NCBI GenBank assembly: GCA_023014335.1
Contig: JAECYW010000016.1
Coordinates: forward strand, 1,178,001-1,242,000
Reading direction: 5' to 3'
Length of the DNA stretch: 64,000 nucleotides
Source of the DNA: Galerina marginata
Lineage: Eukaryota; Basidiomycota; Agaricomycetes; Agaricales; Galerinaceae
Position 1 is the stretch's first letter; each line of letters begins with the position of its first letter. Position numbers and translations under genes: made by a program. The notes under the pieces were generated by a model. The model was not told the origin of the DNA. It searched no databases and worked only from the letters and a program-made list of their open reading frames with translations. This document shows, piece after piece, positions 22,301 to 33,640 of this stretch.

Positions 22301-24706
22301 TGTCTGCCCATAACACCAACGCGAACCCTTCGTCTTCCAGCCAAATGTCTGCGACTGATGGTTTTGATCTTTCTTGGTTGCAAGAATATGGAGTCAACAG
22401 TGTTGTCGGAATTGATCCGTCCAAGATGGCTGGCGCCCTCGATCAAAGTGACTCGATTCAGCATCGACATTTGTTCCACCCTTTCCGTAAAGACAAAGCT
22501 GCGACTAACGCCCAACAAAGCACGTTCTCGAGTCACATCGACTCTATGCACGAAGATAGCGGAGAATCCTGGGTCAGTCAGAATGACCAGATTCGACAAC
22601 GAATGTGGGCATTCACAAAAGAAAAGGAGCGCTCGGACGACGGCGCAAACAATAGTGCTAGTCAATCGCCTCACCGTCCCACTGCCAGAGCGAAGCTTTT
22701 CGATTTTCTACGTCCAAATCACAAAACTGGAACTACTTCGTTTTCCGGCAAGTCTCAAAATAAGGAGAAGGAGAAGGCAGTTGTAAATGAGAACCTCTGG
22801 TTTAATGGGTTGAGTGGAAAGTTTATAATCCGGAGGAATGCCATTCGTTTGTCTCTTCCGCCCTGTTCGTGAAATTGACCTGACCGGTTGTATTGCAGCC
22901 GTCGAGTCTGGAGAACACCTTGAACAGGAACTCAACATTCAAAGTTATAATGTTTCGGACGGTATTGATAGGGATGCCACTGACGGACCTGCTGTTACAA
23001 TCTGCAGGCATTCTAAAGCAGTAGCCTTCTCTATCAGTCGTCACTACAACACCAGTCCCTCCTTCAATGCTCTTGGACAGTCTGTTAATTCGGCTGATCC
23101 TCTAAGTTCGGTACTACGGAAGACCTCCGTCCATAAGAGCCGAAAGAAGTCCAACAAGGTCTTGCTTGGTACCCTGAAGGTACATCAAGCATATACCAGC
23201 ACAAATACCACATTGAAGCTCCAATCCCATGGTCTGCTGGACGACAATAGTGGTCGTACGAGTCCAGTGGAGAGTGTTTATTCGTATTCCATCACAGATT
23301 CCCCCCGGAAGGTCTGGTCATACGACCTTCTAGACGATGTGGACCTGAAAGGGAAGCAACGAACAAGCAGTGAAGGAAAAGGCAAGAAAGACAACGAGGA
23401 CAAATGGGATAAGAGTCAAGTTGTTGATATACGTCCAGCAAATTCGCGATCAATGGAGAAGTCCATGGCATATGAGTCTGTCGATGATCCTGCCTCTTCA
23501 CTGGACCCATCCGATATTTCTGCTTCTAGTACCGGTGACGTGGCCACCATAATCCCCAGGGTTCGTGGCGCTCTTGCAAATGAGTTATCTGACTCAACCT
23601 CTCTACATACGGATGGCAACACTTCGAGCACGACATCTTTGAACACCGTCCATCGTCATCGAAGCAGGCGCGGCATTTATGATATAGACGATGACACAGA
23701 CGACGATGAATCCGGGTATCCAGCTCTTGCTCCACATTCTGAAACCTACTGGGCCCTTTCGCCCGAAATAGTTGGTTCTGCTCTTCAAGCCCATCAACGC
23801 ACTGGTGTTTCTGGACGGAGGGGATGGAAACGGTCTAAAGATAGTGAGACCAGAATCAATTCGACCGATCCATACCTTGAACTGTCCTATAAACCTCCTT
23901 GGACTGTTATCTCGCCACCCTCCGACTCAAAGGCCCACAAAGGTGTTGCTGACGACTCAAATGCATCATACAAACACGTCGGTCTTTTACCCGTCATTAG
24001 GAAGATCAAAAGGCCTTCAAAAAGCGACCAAAAACATGGCGGAAACATTTCTGACGAATCCCAGATTGAAGTCTTCAAGGAGATCCCAGAAAGCGCCTTT
24101 TGCATGCTTCTTCCACTTTGGCCAGATGAGACAGACCCAAATTCCGCGGCGAAGCACCCATATAGCTCTCCTCCCATCCCTATAGATGCTCGACAATATG
24201 CTTTAATCTACTGGAAGTCTCATACACCACCTTCTAACATTGTCGCAGCAGGTAGTAAGAAACCTAAACCTGGAGGAAAGAAAAGGTCTCACGACTCTCA
24301 CGACTCTCCTGTCGCTCTCAGCAATAGTACCGATGACCGTGTTGTCCTCCTCAGTCCCTTTCACATCAGTGCCCGGGTTGTCACCTATCGTAACCTACAA
24401 GGCTCTGGCGTCCGCATCCCAGATGTCGGCTTGGCAGTCTCCGGCCCTTTGGAAGATGCATACAAAAGCATCCCTTCCAGCGCACCAAAGGAGGACTATG
24501 TTATTGGCATCTGCGATTCTCAAGAATCTAGTATTGAATTCCTTCCAGAAGGATTTCACAAGATGGGCTTGTCTCGGACTAAGCCAGCTGAATCCGATGA
24601 AGATGACGGTAACCCGTCTTTGGACTCAATTCCAGTTCCCACTCCCATTGGCCGTGCAGTGATGGAGATGGCCTGGCTCGGTTCCATTGCTCTCACCAAT
24701 CTCTGA
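19348..24706 (+). CDS. Large Agaricomycete-specific protein of unknown function, one probable frameshift
   Basis: Exons in frame: 19348-19374, 19438-19571, 19631-19755, 19806-19840, 19891-19957, 20012-20031, 20083-20438, 20494-21175, 21225-21326, 21386-21461, 21512-21595, 21654-21734, 21789-21814, 21874-~22863, then frame +1 to 24706; about 1,550 residues. The N-terminus is Ser/Gly/Arg-rich with QINGGSFVAAAGHLNVTIN, a motif like those before NACHT domains in mushroom NLRs. The middle (VKGRGSPLWIPEPNKR, GFDFLFNICLPYNHP, SEGAILTMPVG, YRYVNEVRGREARNGDVRL, MGYDKTTAWGMATF) resembles a hypothetical family expanded in Agaricomycetes. The C-terminal third (SAFCMLLPLWPDETD, FHISARVVTYRNLQGSGVR, GRAVMEMAWLGSIALTNL) resembles another lineage-specific family, here in one transcript unit. 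The frames meet at a CCC run (22861-22863), where one base less gives LSLPPVREIDLTG. A GC-AG intron (22749-22836) is an alternative. Confidence 0.7.
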
Positions 24707-25272
24707 CCCGATATTGGTATCAGGTCTGCGTACAAACATTCAGGCTCCTCCTACGCTTGTGTTGGCGGCCTCAGCCTCTCTACTCACTTACGTAGGAATG
24801 TGCTTACACTACTTGGGACCTGTAACAATCATCTAACTGTCTTACATACGTATAGGTATACTCATCCGCGTCTTTTAATCCTCTCGCTTTGCAATTTTTA
24901 CCTTTCGTGAATCGAGGTGTGAAGCTGAAAGTGTTGTCCTTGACGTGCAAATCGTCACTGCTTAACCTCTGACTTTTAGATCTAGCTTGGAAAATGAACG
25001 AACTCAACGAGCAAATGCAGACTTCCCCATTCATCCCGGTGTCCTCACCCACATATACTGGCATTTGACCCACCCCTACTTCAAAATACTCGGCCGCCTC
25101 GTCTTCCTGCCATCTGCTTTACTGGCTGCGGAGTCATTCTTTGATTTTGACAAGCGACAGTTGATGGAACGCCGGTTGCCAACTATTCTCATCGGACGTA
25201 TGCACCAACGCCGCAGCGCTCTAATAAGTACCAAGGGCCTCCGAAATTTTCGCTTCCTGCTCTTTCCTTAAA
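24707..25272. other. Intergenic gap
   Basis: No ORF with coding character. It should hold the 3' end of the preceding gene and the promoter of the first seven-helix gene. Confidence 0.5.
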
Positions 25273-26345
25273 ATGACCTCTCAACTCGTTCCAGGCCGGA
25301 ATCCTGACCTTGAACATAGGGCACTCGGAACCCTCCTTTCAGCGGTTGCCTATGGGCTTGAAATCTCGCTGTACATCAGCTGTATGCGGGGTTTCCTGAT
25401 GGGAGAGAAGGGTGATTCGAGACGAACTAGGCAGTTCCTGATAGCCTACATCTCTATCATGTTGCTGCTAGGCACCTTAGCTTTGCTGCAGGACTGCTTC
25501 ATCTTAACGACAGCCGTATTTCAAGTTTCTCCAAACTTGCAGCTGCTTAGCCGTGTGACTCCTTTCGTGGCACTTCCGTTCACGATATGGGGTGCAGACG
25601 GGTTCATGGTGAGTACCTTTTTATCTCTCTCGCTGGACCTTTAATGAACATGATCTCCGCCAATGGCGGGTTGTAGATTTGGCGCTGTGCGGTGCTATAT
25701 AAAGGCTTACCTCGGGTTCCGAGAGTGATTATGAATTGCTTTTTTGTGTCGCTTTTACTTGTATCATTGGGTGTGGTCGACTGTTATTCTATCCTCAGTC
25801 CGAACCTGATTAGTGTGTCATTTGTTCCACAAGCCAGCGGCATAGTGCTATTTTCCGCTGCAGGCACTCTCAAGGCGGGGTCAATCAATGTGCTCATCTC
25901 CCTATCCACCTTGGCCAACATACTGGTATCTGCGTTCATAGCGCTCCGGCTCTTGTACCATCAAAAATTTACGATCAAACTCATGGGGGCTGCGTCAGGA
26001 TCCGTTTATACCAGGATCATGATAATCTGTGTAGAGTCCTGCTTTCTGATCCTCATCTTCACCATTTTATACCTTACACTCTCCAACAAGTCAAGCACAT
26101 ATCTGGTCCCGTTGTTACTCCTCCCGCATATTTGCGTGAGTCTTTCCTTTGTCCAGGTTCCGACAAATAATATTTATCGTCATAAATAGGTGATCTCCCC
26201 GCTCCTCCTCGTAGACCGGGTAGCCCGAGGAAGAGAAGCCAAGGTCGCGCAAAGGCCGTCAGAGGTTACCCGAACGAGCATTCATTTTACGAATCCACTT
26301 TCTACAATAAGCCAGGGAGGTGGAGAACAGTTAGAGGAATTATAA
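25273..26345 (+). CDS. Seven-helix membrane protein, Agaricomycete family (paralogue 1)
   Basis: Exons 25273-25608, 25677-25770, 25834-26135, 26190-26345; about 295 residues. Family features: start MTSQLVPGR, alternating hydrophobic segments (about seven helices), PFTIWGADGFM at the first splice site, WRCAVLY at the start of exon 2, helix 5 motif LISLSTLANILVSA followed by RLLYHQ, then GSVYTRIMIICVESC and LLLPHICV at the last splice site, and a cytosolic tail with RVARGREAK. Intron 2 (25771-25833, 63 nt) is a multiple of three without stop, so retention also stays open; I predict it is removed because the paralogues have an intron there. This is a recurrent mushroom-specific family without assigned function (architecture like DUF6533/6534 proteins). 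Four more copies lie in this window. Confidence 0.75.
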
Positions 26346-26942
26346 TGTATCTCGCCGCAATTTCTGGGCGGCAGTACTATATGCTGCAAGGCATTTTTAA
26401 TGACTACTGTAGAATACGAGGGATAATTAATTAGGTACACTACCCCTAGTCCCATCTAAAATTTAAACCTAAGTAAAGTGTTTATGATCACAGTCCAAAA
26501 GCTCCCAAAGAGCCTGATTAGGTCTATGGACCCACATACCACACTGGTAAGGTATAGGCAAACCATGCGCATCCAATGTCAGCTGATGTGACATCACGGC
26601 TTAGCGCTGGATTTGGCAGGTGAAGCGGCTGATGCGTGATGTTGTGGGAACTCGTCTCTCAGTTGTTTAAATTATACTACAAATGCCTTGCTCCCTAAAT
26701 CAAAAATGCACTTCCGACAAATTCTCTAGATATACATTCTAAAGGTTTTCTTGGAAGCCGATTTTCAATTTACTCCCTCCTGCAAATGTAGTTTCAATTT
26801 CTTCAGTTTGTCACGAAAAGCACGTGACATTGGATGCGCATGGTTTGCCTATACCTTATGTCGGGCGGAGGCAAACTTATGTAACACGGCGGCTGTTGAG
26901 GCCGCCAAAAAAGGTTGTTGGACCCCGGGAAATGATACCGGT
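26346..26942. other. Intergenic gap between convergent genes
   Basis: AT-rich; only 3' untranslated sequence of the two converging genes is expected. I see no further coding exon. Confidence 0.5.
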
Positions 26943-29304
26943 CTACCAAAAACGCGTTTGGACGGCGTCGAACCCCATTTTCATGCGCAGCATCACGATG
27001 TTCGAGGTTAAACTCGAGAACTGGGTGAAATTATCAGAGTTAGCGCTTCAATCTATTAGGATTATGGAGGAAAAACAAGGCAAACGCACCCCATTCCCAA
27101 CGAACACCTCCGCCCTTTGCGCAACGTACATATCCAGCGCCTGCGCCACGGGTTTCTCCTCCCACCCCAGATCCAAATCTCGGCTTGTAGAAACGCCTTC
27201 CCATGCCCACTCAAACTCGTCATTCACGGTATCCAGCCCGTCTGCTCGTGCGTCTTCCAGAAGCGCCTTCTTCACCTCAACGAGCCAGGAGGGGTCGCCG
27301 TTCGTCATAATGTATATCTTCTTGAGCGATTCGTTGCCCACTGCCAACTTGCGTGCTTGTCGTCTACGTTGAAGCTGGTGCGGGCCTGCTCTGATTTGCA
27401 ACGAGCGCTTAACATCTCCGACGTTATCCACCTCAACTTTGCCACCTCCGCGACCCCACCATCCACTCCAAAAGCTTCCTTTACCACTTCGCGCGGGATC
27501 TTTTTCCCTTTCCTCTGCGAACGCAGCATAGTCGCGCACGACCTCCCTCACGCGCTTGACCACCTGCCTCGTATCCGGAAAACAATGCTTAGCATACACC
27601 CGCTTGCGCTCGTCCATGGAAGAAACCTCGAGCGGGTCGTTAGCGTATCGCCTGTCGAAGTCGTCTGCATCCTCTTCCTCAAGTTCCGTCATATCATCAC
27701 CTCCACCGTCATCGTGGCCATCACTATGTTCGTCCTCTGCAGCGACGATACGAGGCACGTCGAACCCGTCCCGCACGCGCGACGCCGGGAACGAGTTGAA
27801 CCCCGTGTACGTCGACGACCACTCCGCGAGGTTCTGGCAGTGCCCCTCGAAATCGCCCCTGCGGAGATGGAGGACAAGCACTGGTAGCGCGGTGGAGGCG
27901 TTCAGAACCCGAGGGTTCATGTGCATTGGACGTGTAGACCTTGTCGCGTTTTTATTTGAATTTTGGCTTTGGGATTGATTAGAGGAGTGGGACGTGTTTT
28001 CTGCACCTGTGATGAACGACCAGAACCAGCTGAATAATGAGGGCGAGTAGGGGCGGATGTCCTGATCTGCTGCGAAGAAGCGTGCGTTCTTCTCGAACGC
28101 GTGGTGTACGAGAGGAGACCAGTCCCAGTTGTTGAGCACCACGGAGTGGGAGATCGTGTCCCACAGAGATTGGATGCGTGTGGAACCGAAGAGCCTGTGG
28201 TTGTAATTTTTCTGTTAGGTCTTGTACGACGTGGAAAACATGGTTAATAGTACCAGATATTGAAGATGGGGGGGGTGTCTTTCTTCATCATTATGCACCT
28301 CGCAGTCTTGTACTTCGGCGTATTAAGAAAAGAGAGCCACGCTTCAAGCACGTCCGTTCCTGGACCTTCGTCGATGTCGATAGAGCTATTTGTAGCGAGT
28401 AGGTGGGCTGTGAGCAGATCCTTTTCGAGAATAACGCGTTCGTGTTCTGGACACAGTTTGTCGTATACGCGACTTGAGATAGCGCGAGGTGCTTTTGTTG
28501 GGTCGGTCATGTTCCTCGGTCCACGGCCGAGGATGTGTCCTACAAATTCCACTTATCAGTTTGTAAATAATTGAAAGCATGATGAGTCAACTCACCGCCG
28601 AGCATCGTCGACAATGGAGTGCGAGAAGCTATCGTTTTCCCGTTGAATTCCGAATATTTCTTGCCACTTGTATCCCAGGTATAGTCATCCCAAACATACC
28701 TGCAAAAGAGCCATCATTCAGATGAATGCAAACGAAAGCAGAAACGGGCATGGATGAGAGAATGATCAATGATCAATCTATTTTTGTAGACATACCCAAT
28801 ATTCGCCCTGTCCGCAAGCAACGCGTCGAACAGCATTTCCTGCAACACGTTTCCCCACCCACAACTGTGCGCGTGGTTCGCGAAGAATATGTATCGATCA
28901 GACGCCGTCTGGTTCGCGACGCGCTGCTCTGAGAGCTGGTCCTCGTATTCGCGGTACGCGTCGTACAAAGGGGGCAGGTTGCCGTCGTCTGACTCTGACT
29001 CAGGCGAGGTCTCCTGGAGCTGTGGGTAGGGCACATAGGCCTCGTGTTCCTCCTGCGCGTGTTGGTGGAGTTTGGGTGACGATGATAGCCAGTTTATGTC
29101 CAGAAAGCAGAGTACCCCCAAGGCGACTAAAACGGCTAGGATGAGGCGAGTGTAACGTTTTGGGAGGCGGAACGATGGCAACATCGCATTACTAATGCTG
29201 TAGTGGCGTATTTCTGACGCTTTGGAGGTTGAGGGTGAAGGAGGGTCGGAAGTGGGCAGTAGACGGTACTCTCGCCACGACCTCGTTGAAAAGTAACGGG
29301 ACAT
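26943..29304 (-). CDS. O-fucosyltransferase-like type II membrane protein (CigA-like)
   Basis: Minus-strand exons 29304-28796, 28699-28596, 28539-28254, 28194-27090, 27020-26943 close in frame; 693 residues. A short cytosolic N-terminus precedes one transmembrane anchor (about residues 50-70, RLILAVLVALGVLCFLDI), the topology of Golgi/ER glycosyltransferases. Lumenal motifs are CGWGNVLQEMLFDALLADRA, IGYVWDDYTW, PVLVLHLRRGDFEGHC (the HLRRGDF motif is the strongest link to GDP-fucose O-fucosyltransferase folds), KKIYIMTNGD and, in the last exon, NGFSSLTSNIVMLRM. The final exon is tiny but completes this conserved end. Between the anchor and catalytic part is an acidic disordered stretch, and a second acidic insertion lies around 27660-27740. 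I recall basidiomycete relatives named CigA; the donor and acceptor substrates are not known to me. Confidence 0.7.
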
Positions 29305-30828
29305 CGTGGCAAACAGCGCGCACGCTGTGCGGAAGGAAAATAAGAAAAGGCGAGGTGGAAGAAAGGAAGAAAGCGTTGAATTGAGACCATTCTTTATTCA
29401 GTGAAATGAATTGCAAGTCAGTCAAAATGTACGTACATACACAACCCCAAAATAGATGTGGTCCCCAATTTAACCCTTGCCGATCACCTCCATTTGGCTG
29501 CGGACTCCCCGCTTTCTCGTCACCGTGCAGTCCAGCATTTGTAATACAGGCTTATGTTCTCAATATATAGAGAGAAGATTTGCCGAATTTATGCTGTACA
29601 GTGACTTCAAAAAGTTCAGTCTCAAGCGTTTAACCATCCAACCGTTCCAGTTATGACGCCATCTGTACGAAAAATGCACCCTCGCAGGATGCGACCCTTT
29701 CACGTATTTCAGGGTCTTGACTTGCCCTGAACAACGACGATCCCCGTTGCGTAAACTGTACGGTTTTTGCCCCTTTTCTGAAGTCCAACCTGAGGTGTTT
29801 ACTTGGAATTTACGCCTGGCTTGCAATTTGCAGATATCCGACTGTAGGAGTTTTCCTTTATCACCTCAGTCGAGATAAGGATGGCTCAGATTACAACACA
29901 CACTGCAGAACAGTGTTGGGGTCACGATATCGGTGAGTTGAACGTAAACAAAGGATGAAAAGATACATTGATTTAGGTCAGTATTGACAAGAGTACAAAT
30001 ACAATAGCGGTGTCAAAACGATACATTGCGTGAACGTCGACGTTCAGCAAAGACTTGAGGTAGTTATGAAAGCTGAGCCAGCGCCCAGATCACGGATTGG
30101 GTTCGCTGTGCAGGACAGCGTTGGCGTAGTGTAATGGGGAAGGCGGTCGAGAGTGTGGTACTCAATTGAGCGAGCCAACACGGTTATAGGAAGCGATTGT
30201 TCATTTATAATGCCAGTGGATGCGGGCTCCAGCCTACACATAGAAGATGAGTGAAATGGATGCAGCTACCCTGTCTGCCACATACCGCTTTATTCATCGA
30301 CCTTGGTAGATCTTTTCCACAAGGCAATCGTGTTTCATGGCCAGCCATGACCATCAAAAGAAATTCAGGTAATTAATTGAAGGAGAGTAGATCATTGACA
30401 GTTTTCTGGTTGCAAGAATGCGCCAGCTAGAATGAGGCAAGCCTACATCAAAAGCAACGCGCGCTCCTCGAGGAGCGATATGTTCAACCTTTCATTTAAC
30501 ATGGTTTGGAGTATGGGGATCGGATTGTGAGAATGCCAAGTGGCTAGTAATCGGGATACTCGGCGTACTGTCTTTTCCTCCCAAAAGAGCGCGCAAAGGA
30601 GGAAGGGGGGAAATCATGAAACAAATCAAAAAGAATAAATGAAAAAGTGCGAGACAAAGTAAGAGGCATGAAAAAAGAAAAAATTTATACGTTTTATACC
30701 CGGCAGGAACACTTTCGAATATCCATGACGAAACCTCCAAGTCGGTGACGCAAGCGGGCCAGGCAGGGGAGGCTACAAGGACCACTACTGCCACAACGCT
30801 GGAGATATCGGGATTTCAAGTGACCCGC
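29305..30828. other. Intergenic region of 1.5 kb
   Basis: No supported gene. Short ORFs (29560-29826, 30492-30794, both minus) lack splice support and recognisable motifs. It includes the promoter of the glycosyltransferase at its left edge and 3' sequence of the next gene at its right edge. Confidence 0.5.
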
Positions 30829-31711
30829 TCAGTAAAATAAAACGATGAGGCAATGCACGGCTCGAAGAATCTTTGCCTGAAATCCGACAGGTATTAGTTT
30901 TGAGAGGTGGGAGATCGGATGGGAAGGGATAATAGAGGAAGACTTACACATGTTTCTTGGAGCTCGGTGATATCCTGAGACTGGCTTACGAACGTGCTTC
31001 CAATGATACGGAAATGGTGCGCATTCTGGAAGAAACCTATGATGGGCAGGGTTAAGATGATGTGTATATCGAAAGAGGCAGTTGCTTAGTGCTCACTAGA
31101 GCCACCTTGAGCCTCGGCGATGTGTCTCGTCGACTGTGCCATAGCGATGCCGGCCTGGGTGAAACGCAACCGAGGTAAGTCACAAAGGTTGAAGATACAT
31201 CCAAGGATGCCACATACTTTAAACTCGTCCAAGCAACGGTCTATCCTGGCACTCAGAGTATTTGCAACCTTCAAGTCCATAGTATTGCGCTCCAAGTTGG
31301 TTAAGATGGTTTGAAGGATCCTACGAATTGGAGTCAGTCACCCGAGCAATCTAACTGGTCGTTAATAGTAGGCCACATACGACTTGTAAACCTCCACGGG
31401 GAGCGCCATCGAACGTGCAGTGGCCAAAGGCAAAGATTCGACTTCGGCCCAAATCCATCTTGATAGATCGGATGTTCTGCGAAGAGTGTGAAATCTGCTG
31501 TCGTTTCGCTATCAAAGACAAGATTAACCTGGAATGCGAACTCGTATCTAAGACTGAAACATACCACCGTCCACCGGTCGATTTCTTCAGCAAGGTCAAG
31601 TATTTCCTTCAGGGTTTCAAGATACCGAATCGCGTCGTCTGCCTGTGTTCCAGGCGGTGGGGCTTCGGCTGGAGGTTTAAGACGAGCGCGTGGCCTCCCA
31701 CTTGAAGACAT
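30829..31711 (-). CDS. Small helical protein of unknown function with NLR-like N-terminal motif
   Basis: 3' exons join cleanly on the minus strand: 31320-31218, 31154-31097, 31036-30948, 30876-30829, encoding SILQTILTNLERNTMDLKVA, RIDRCLDEFK, AGIAMAQSTRHIAEAQGGSS, FFQNAHHFRIIGSTFVSQ and a short end. The exon before (ending 31381) reads WAEVESLPLATARSMALPVE in the matching phase; its start and its join to the first exon (31711 to ~31565, PPPGTQADDAIRYLETLKEI) could not be resolved in frame. FFQNAHHFRIIGSTF resembles the short motif preceding NACHT domains in Agaricomycete NLR proteins, with helices before it, but no NACHT follows because the ORF stops within about 35 residues. It may be a stand-alone N-terminal domain or a truncated NLR. 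Confidence 0.5.
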
Positions 31712-32342
31712 CGCTGAGATCCAAGCCTGCTAAGTGGCGACTCGAGATTCAGTGATGCCTCCAACTTCAAGCAGTGATGAGAACCGTCACCTGGGTTGGG
31801 GCTTGTCAAACGACTGGGCCGGATTATATAGTTTGATTGACCAGAAAAAAATAGGCATGTACAAGGTTCTGTCAAAACCTCGTGTTCACCGCCTTGCAAT
31901 GCGGCGAGGTACTGGTTTGCCTCTGGGCACCGCCTGCCTGCAAAAATCAAGATTACCTTAATCGCTGGCTATGTTGGAATGGTAATCTCCGAGCTGTCCT
32001 ATGATGTGAAATATTGATCATTCGCGAGTCTGCAACGGACTTCGCTTTGCCATCGTTGTAGCCCGACGCGGGAGAAGGCACTTTTCTGTAGATGCCAAAA
32101 GTTGAAGAAGTCGCTTCAGCGAAGATGGAACACGACCGCTGGGAGCCGGGCGAGGCGTTCAGGGTTTATGAGGATTGGAGGTGCACTCGAGTAAAGTTGG
32201 TTCAAGAGTTGGAGAGACCAGGAGAGACCGTTCAACCGCCAGCGCGACTGGTCAGAATAAATCCGGTAAGGCGGCCCGCTCGTTTTCTTCCTGTCTCCGT
32301 CCTCTATGCACGGCCTTTCCTTCACCTCATTCACGTTCAATC
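31712..32342. other. Divergent intergenic region
   Basis: Separates the minus-strand small gene from the plus-strand HD-domain gene, so it should contain both promoters. An ORF (32092-32424) overlaps the HD gene start in another frame and is probably a shadow. Confidence 0.5.
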
Positions 32343-33500
32343 ATGCAACCAGCAAGCTCCTCCTCTCTATCTGAAACCAAACGCGTCTTTCCTCCTCTCT
32401 ATACACCCACAGGAGACGCGTTGAAAGATAAACTCGCGTTCATCCACATCCTCGAACGACTCAAAGTGAGGACATGCCTCGAGCCGGGTTGTTGAGTTCT
32501 GCATAGCAATGCTGATAGTTTGACGCGGTTTTAGACGCAAAAAAGGACAGGATGGGTAGATCATGAAGTACGTGTGCCTAATTGCCCACAGAATCTATGC
32601 TTTAACTCACATAAGTTTCTCAGATCCCAAACCCAGAAAGGTTCGAAGCCTCACCAACGTCAACAAGGCCTACATTCCTAATCATCGAAACCACAGTATA
32701 TCAGACCACATGTACCGCATGGCCGTTCTCGCGATGCTCTCCGAAGACCCCAACCTGGACGTCTCCAAGTCGGTGATGTAGCTCACTGCACTGCGTCAAC
32801 TCCTCGATGACGATTCCTTTCTGAATCCTTCCTCAACTCTTGCCCTGTATCTTTGCCCATCGTCATACAAAGATGCGTGATGATGGCACTAGTGCACGAT
32901 CTGGCTGAAGCGCAAGGCGAGTGTATCGTATGAACTTTCGAAAGGTGACAATCTGAGAGTGGCCACATAGTGGGAGACATCGCTCCGAGAGAAGGCATCC
33001 CCAAAGTGGAGAAACACCGTCTAGAGGCCGAGGCGACGCACAACTTCGTGCACGACATGCTGCACGATAGCCCCGCCGCTCAAAAGATAAACGCGTTATG
33101 GCTTGTGGGCCCTTGTTTCATTGCTTTTTTCATTCGCATTTCCTGACGAGATAACGTTGAATCCAGGAATATGAAGAAGGACAAACGGCTGAAGCGAAGT
33201 TCGTCAAAGGCACGCTCGTTTTCTACCTAAAATCCACTTCCTGGTTTATTGATACTTTTCTTTCTCTCGTCTAGACCTTGACCGCTTCGAAATGGCCTCC
33301 CAAGGTGAAATTTCTTTCGTCAAATTTTCTTTCTCCATCTTAACTGACACTTTCTAGCTCTGGAATACGAAAAAAACCACGGCGCACAAACTCTACAGCC
33401 TTTCTTTGACAGCAGCATCCCCAAGCTCCAACACCCACAAGTCCAGGAATGGGGTCATGGCTTAATGAACGAAAGAGAACGGCTGAAGAAGGACAAGTAA
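32343..33500 (+). CDS. HD-domain 5'-deoxynucleotidase, HDDC2/YGK1 type
   Basis: Nine exons in frame: 32343-32465, 32535-32567, 32624-32640, 32697-32768, 32873-32916, 32971-33104, 33167-33209, 33275-33304, 33358-33500; 212 residues, the usual length for the family. Motifs: KLAFIHILERLKTQKRTGWV, ISDHMYRMAVLAML (His62), MMALVHDLAEAQVGDIAP (His90-Asp91, the HD metal-binding pair), KVEKHRLEAEA and FVKDLDRFEMASQALEYE (third metal aspartate). Known relatives dephosphorylate deoxynucleoside 5'-monophosphates with a divalent metal. Introns after 32916 and 33209 use GC donors (gcgagt, gcacgc), the only ones keeping the frame. Exon 3 is only 17 nt. ADE17 is convergent, 140 bp away; a broken copy of this gene lies at 37648-38222. 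Confidence 0.9.
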
Positions 33501-33640
33501 TACACATCTACACATCTACAGCAGGCAAATAAATTGATACGTAATCGATAAGTATCCAGGAATACAAAAAAATGACATTGATAAATCGGTTTCGCTTTAT
33601 TTAAATTCTTGTCTTTCCGTTGGCTAGGCAAGACCCCGAC

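Noticed and set aside
22838..24706. Second half of the large 19-25 kb gene as a separate gene starting at 22838
   Set aside because: There is no intergenic space: the frame overlaps the upstream one by 35 nt, and a one-base change joins them smoothly. Still possible, so noted in the feature.
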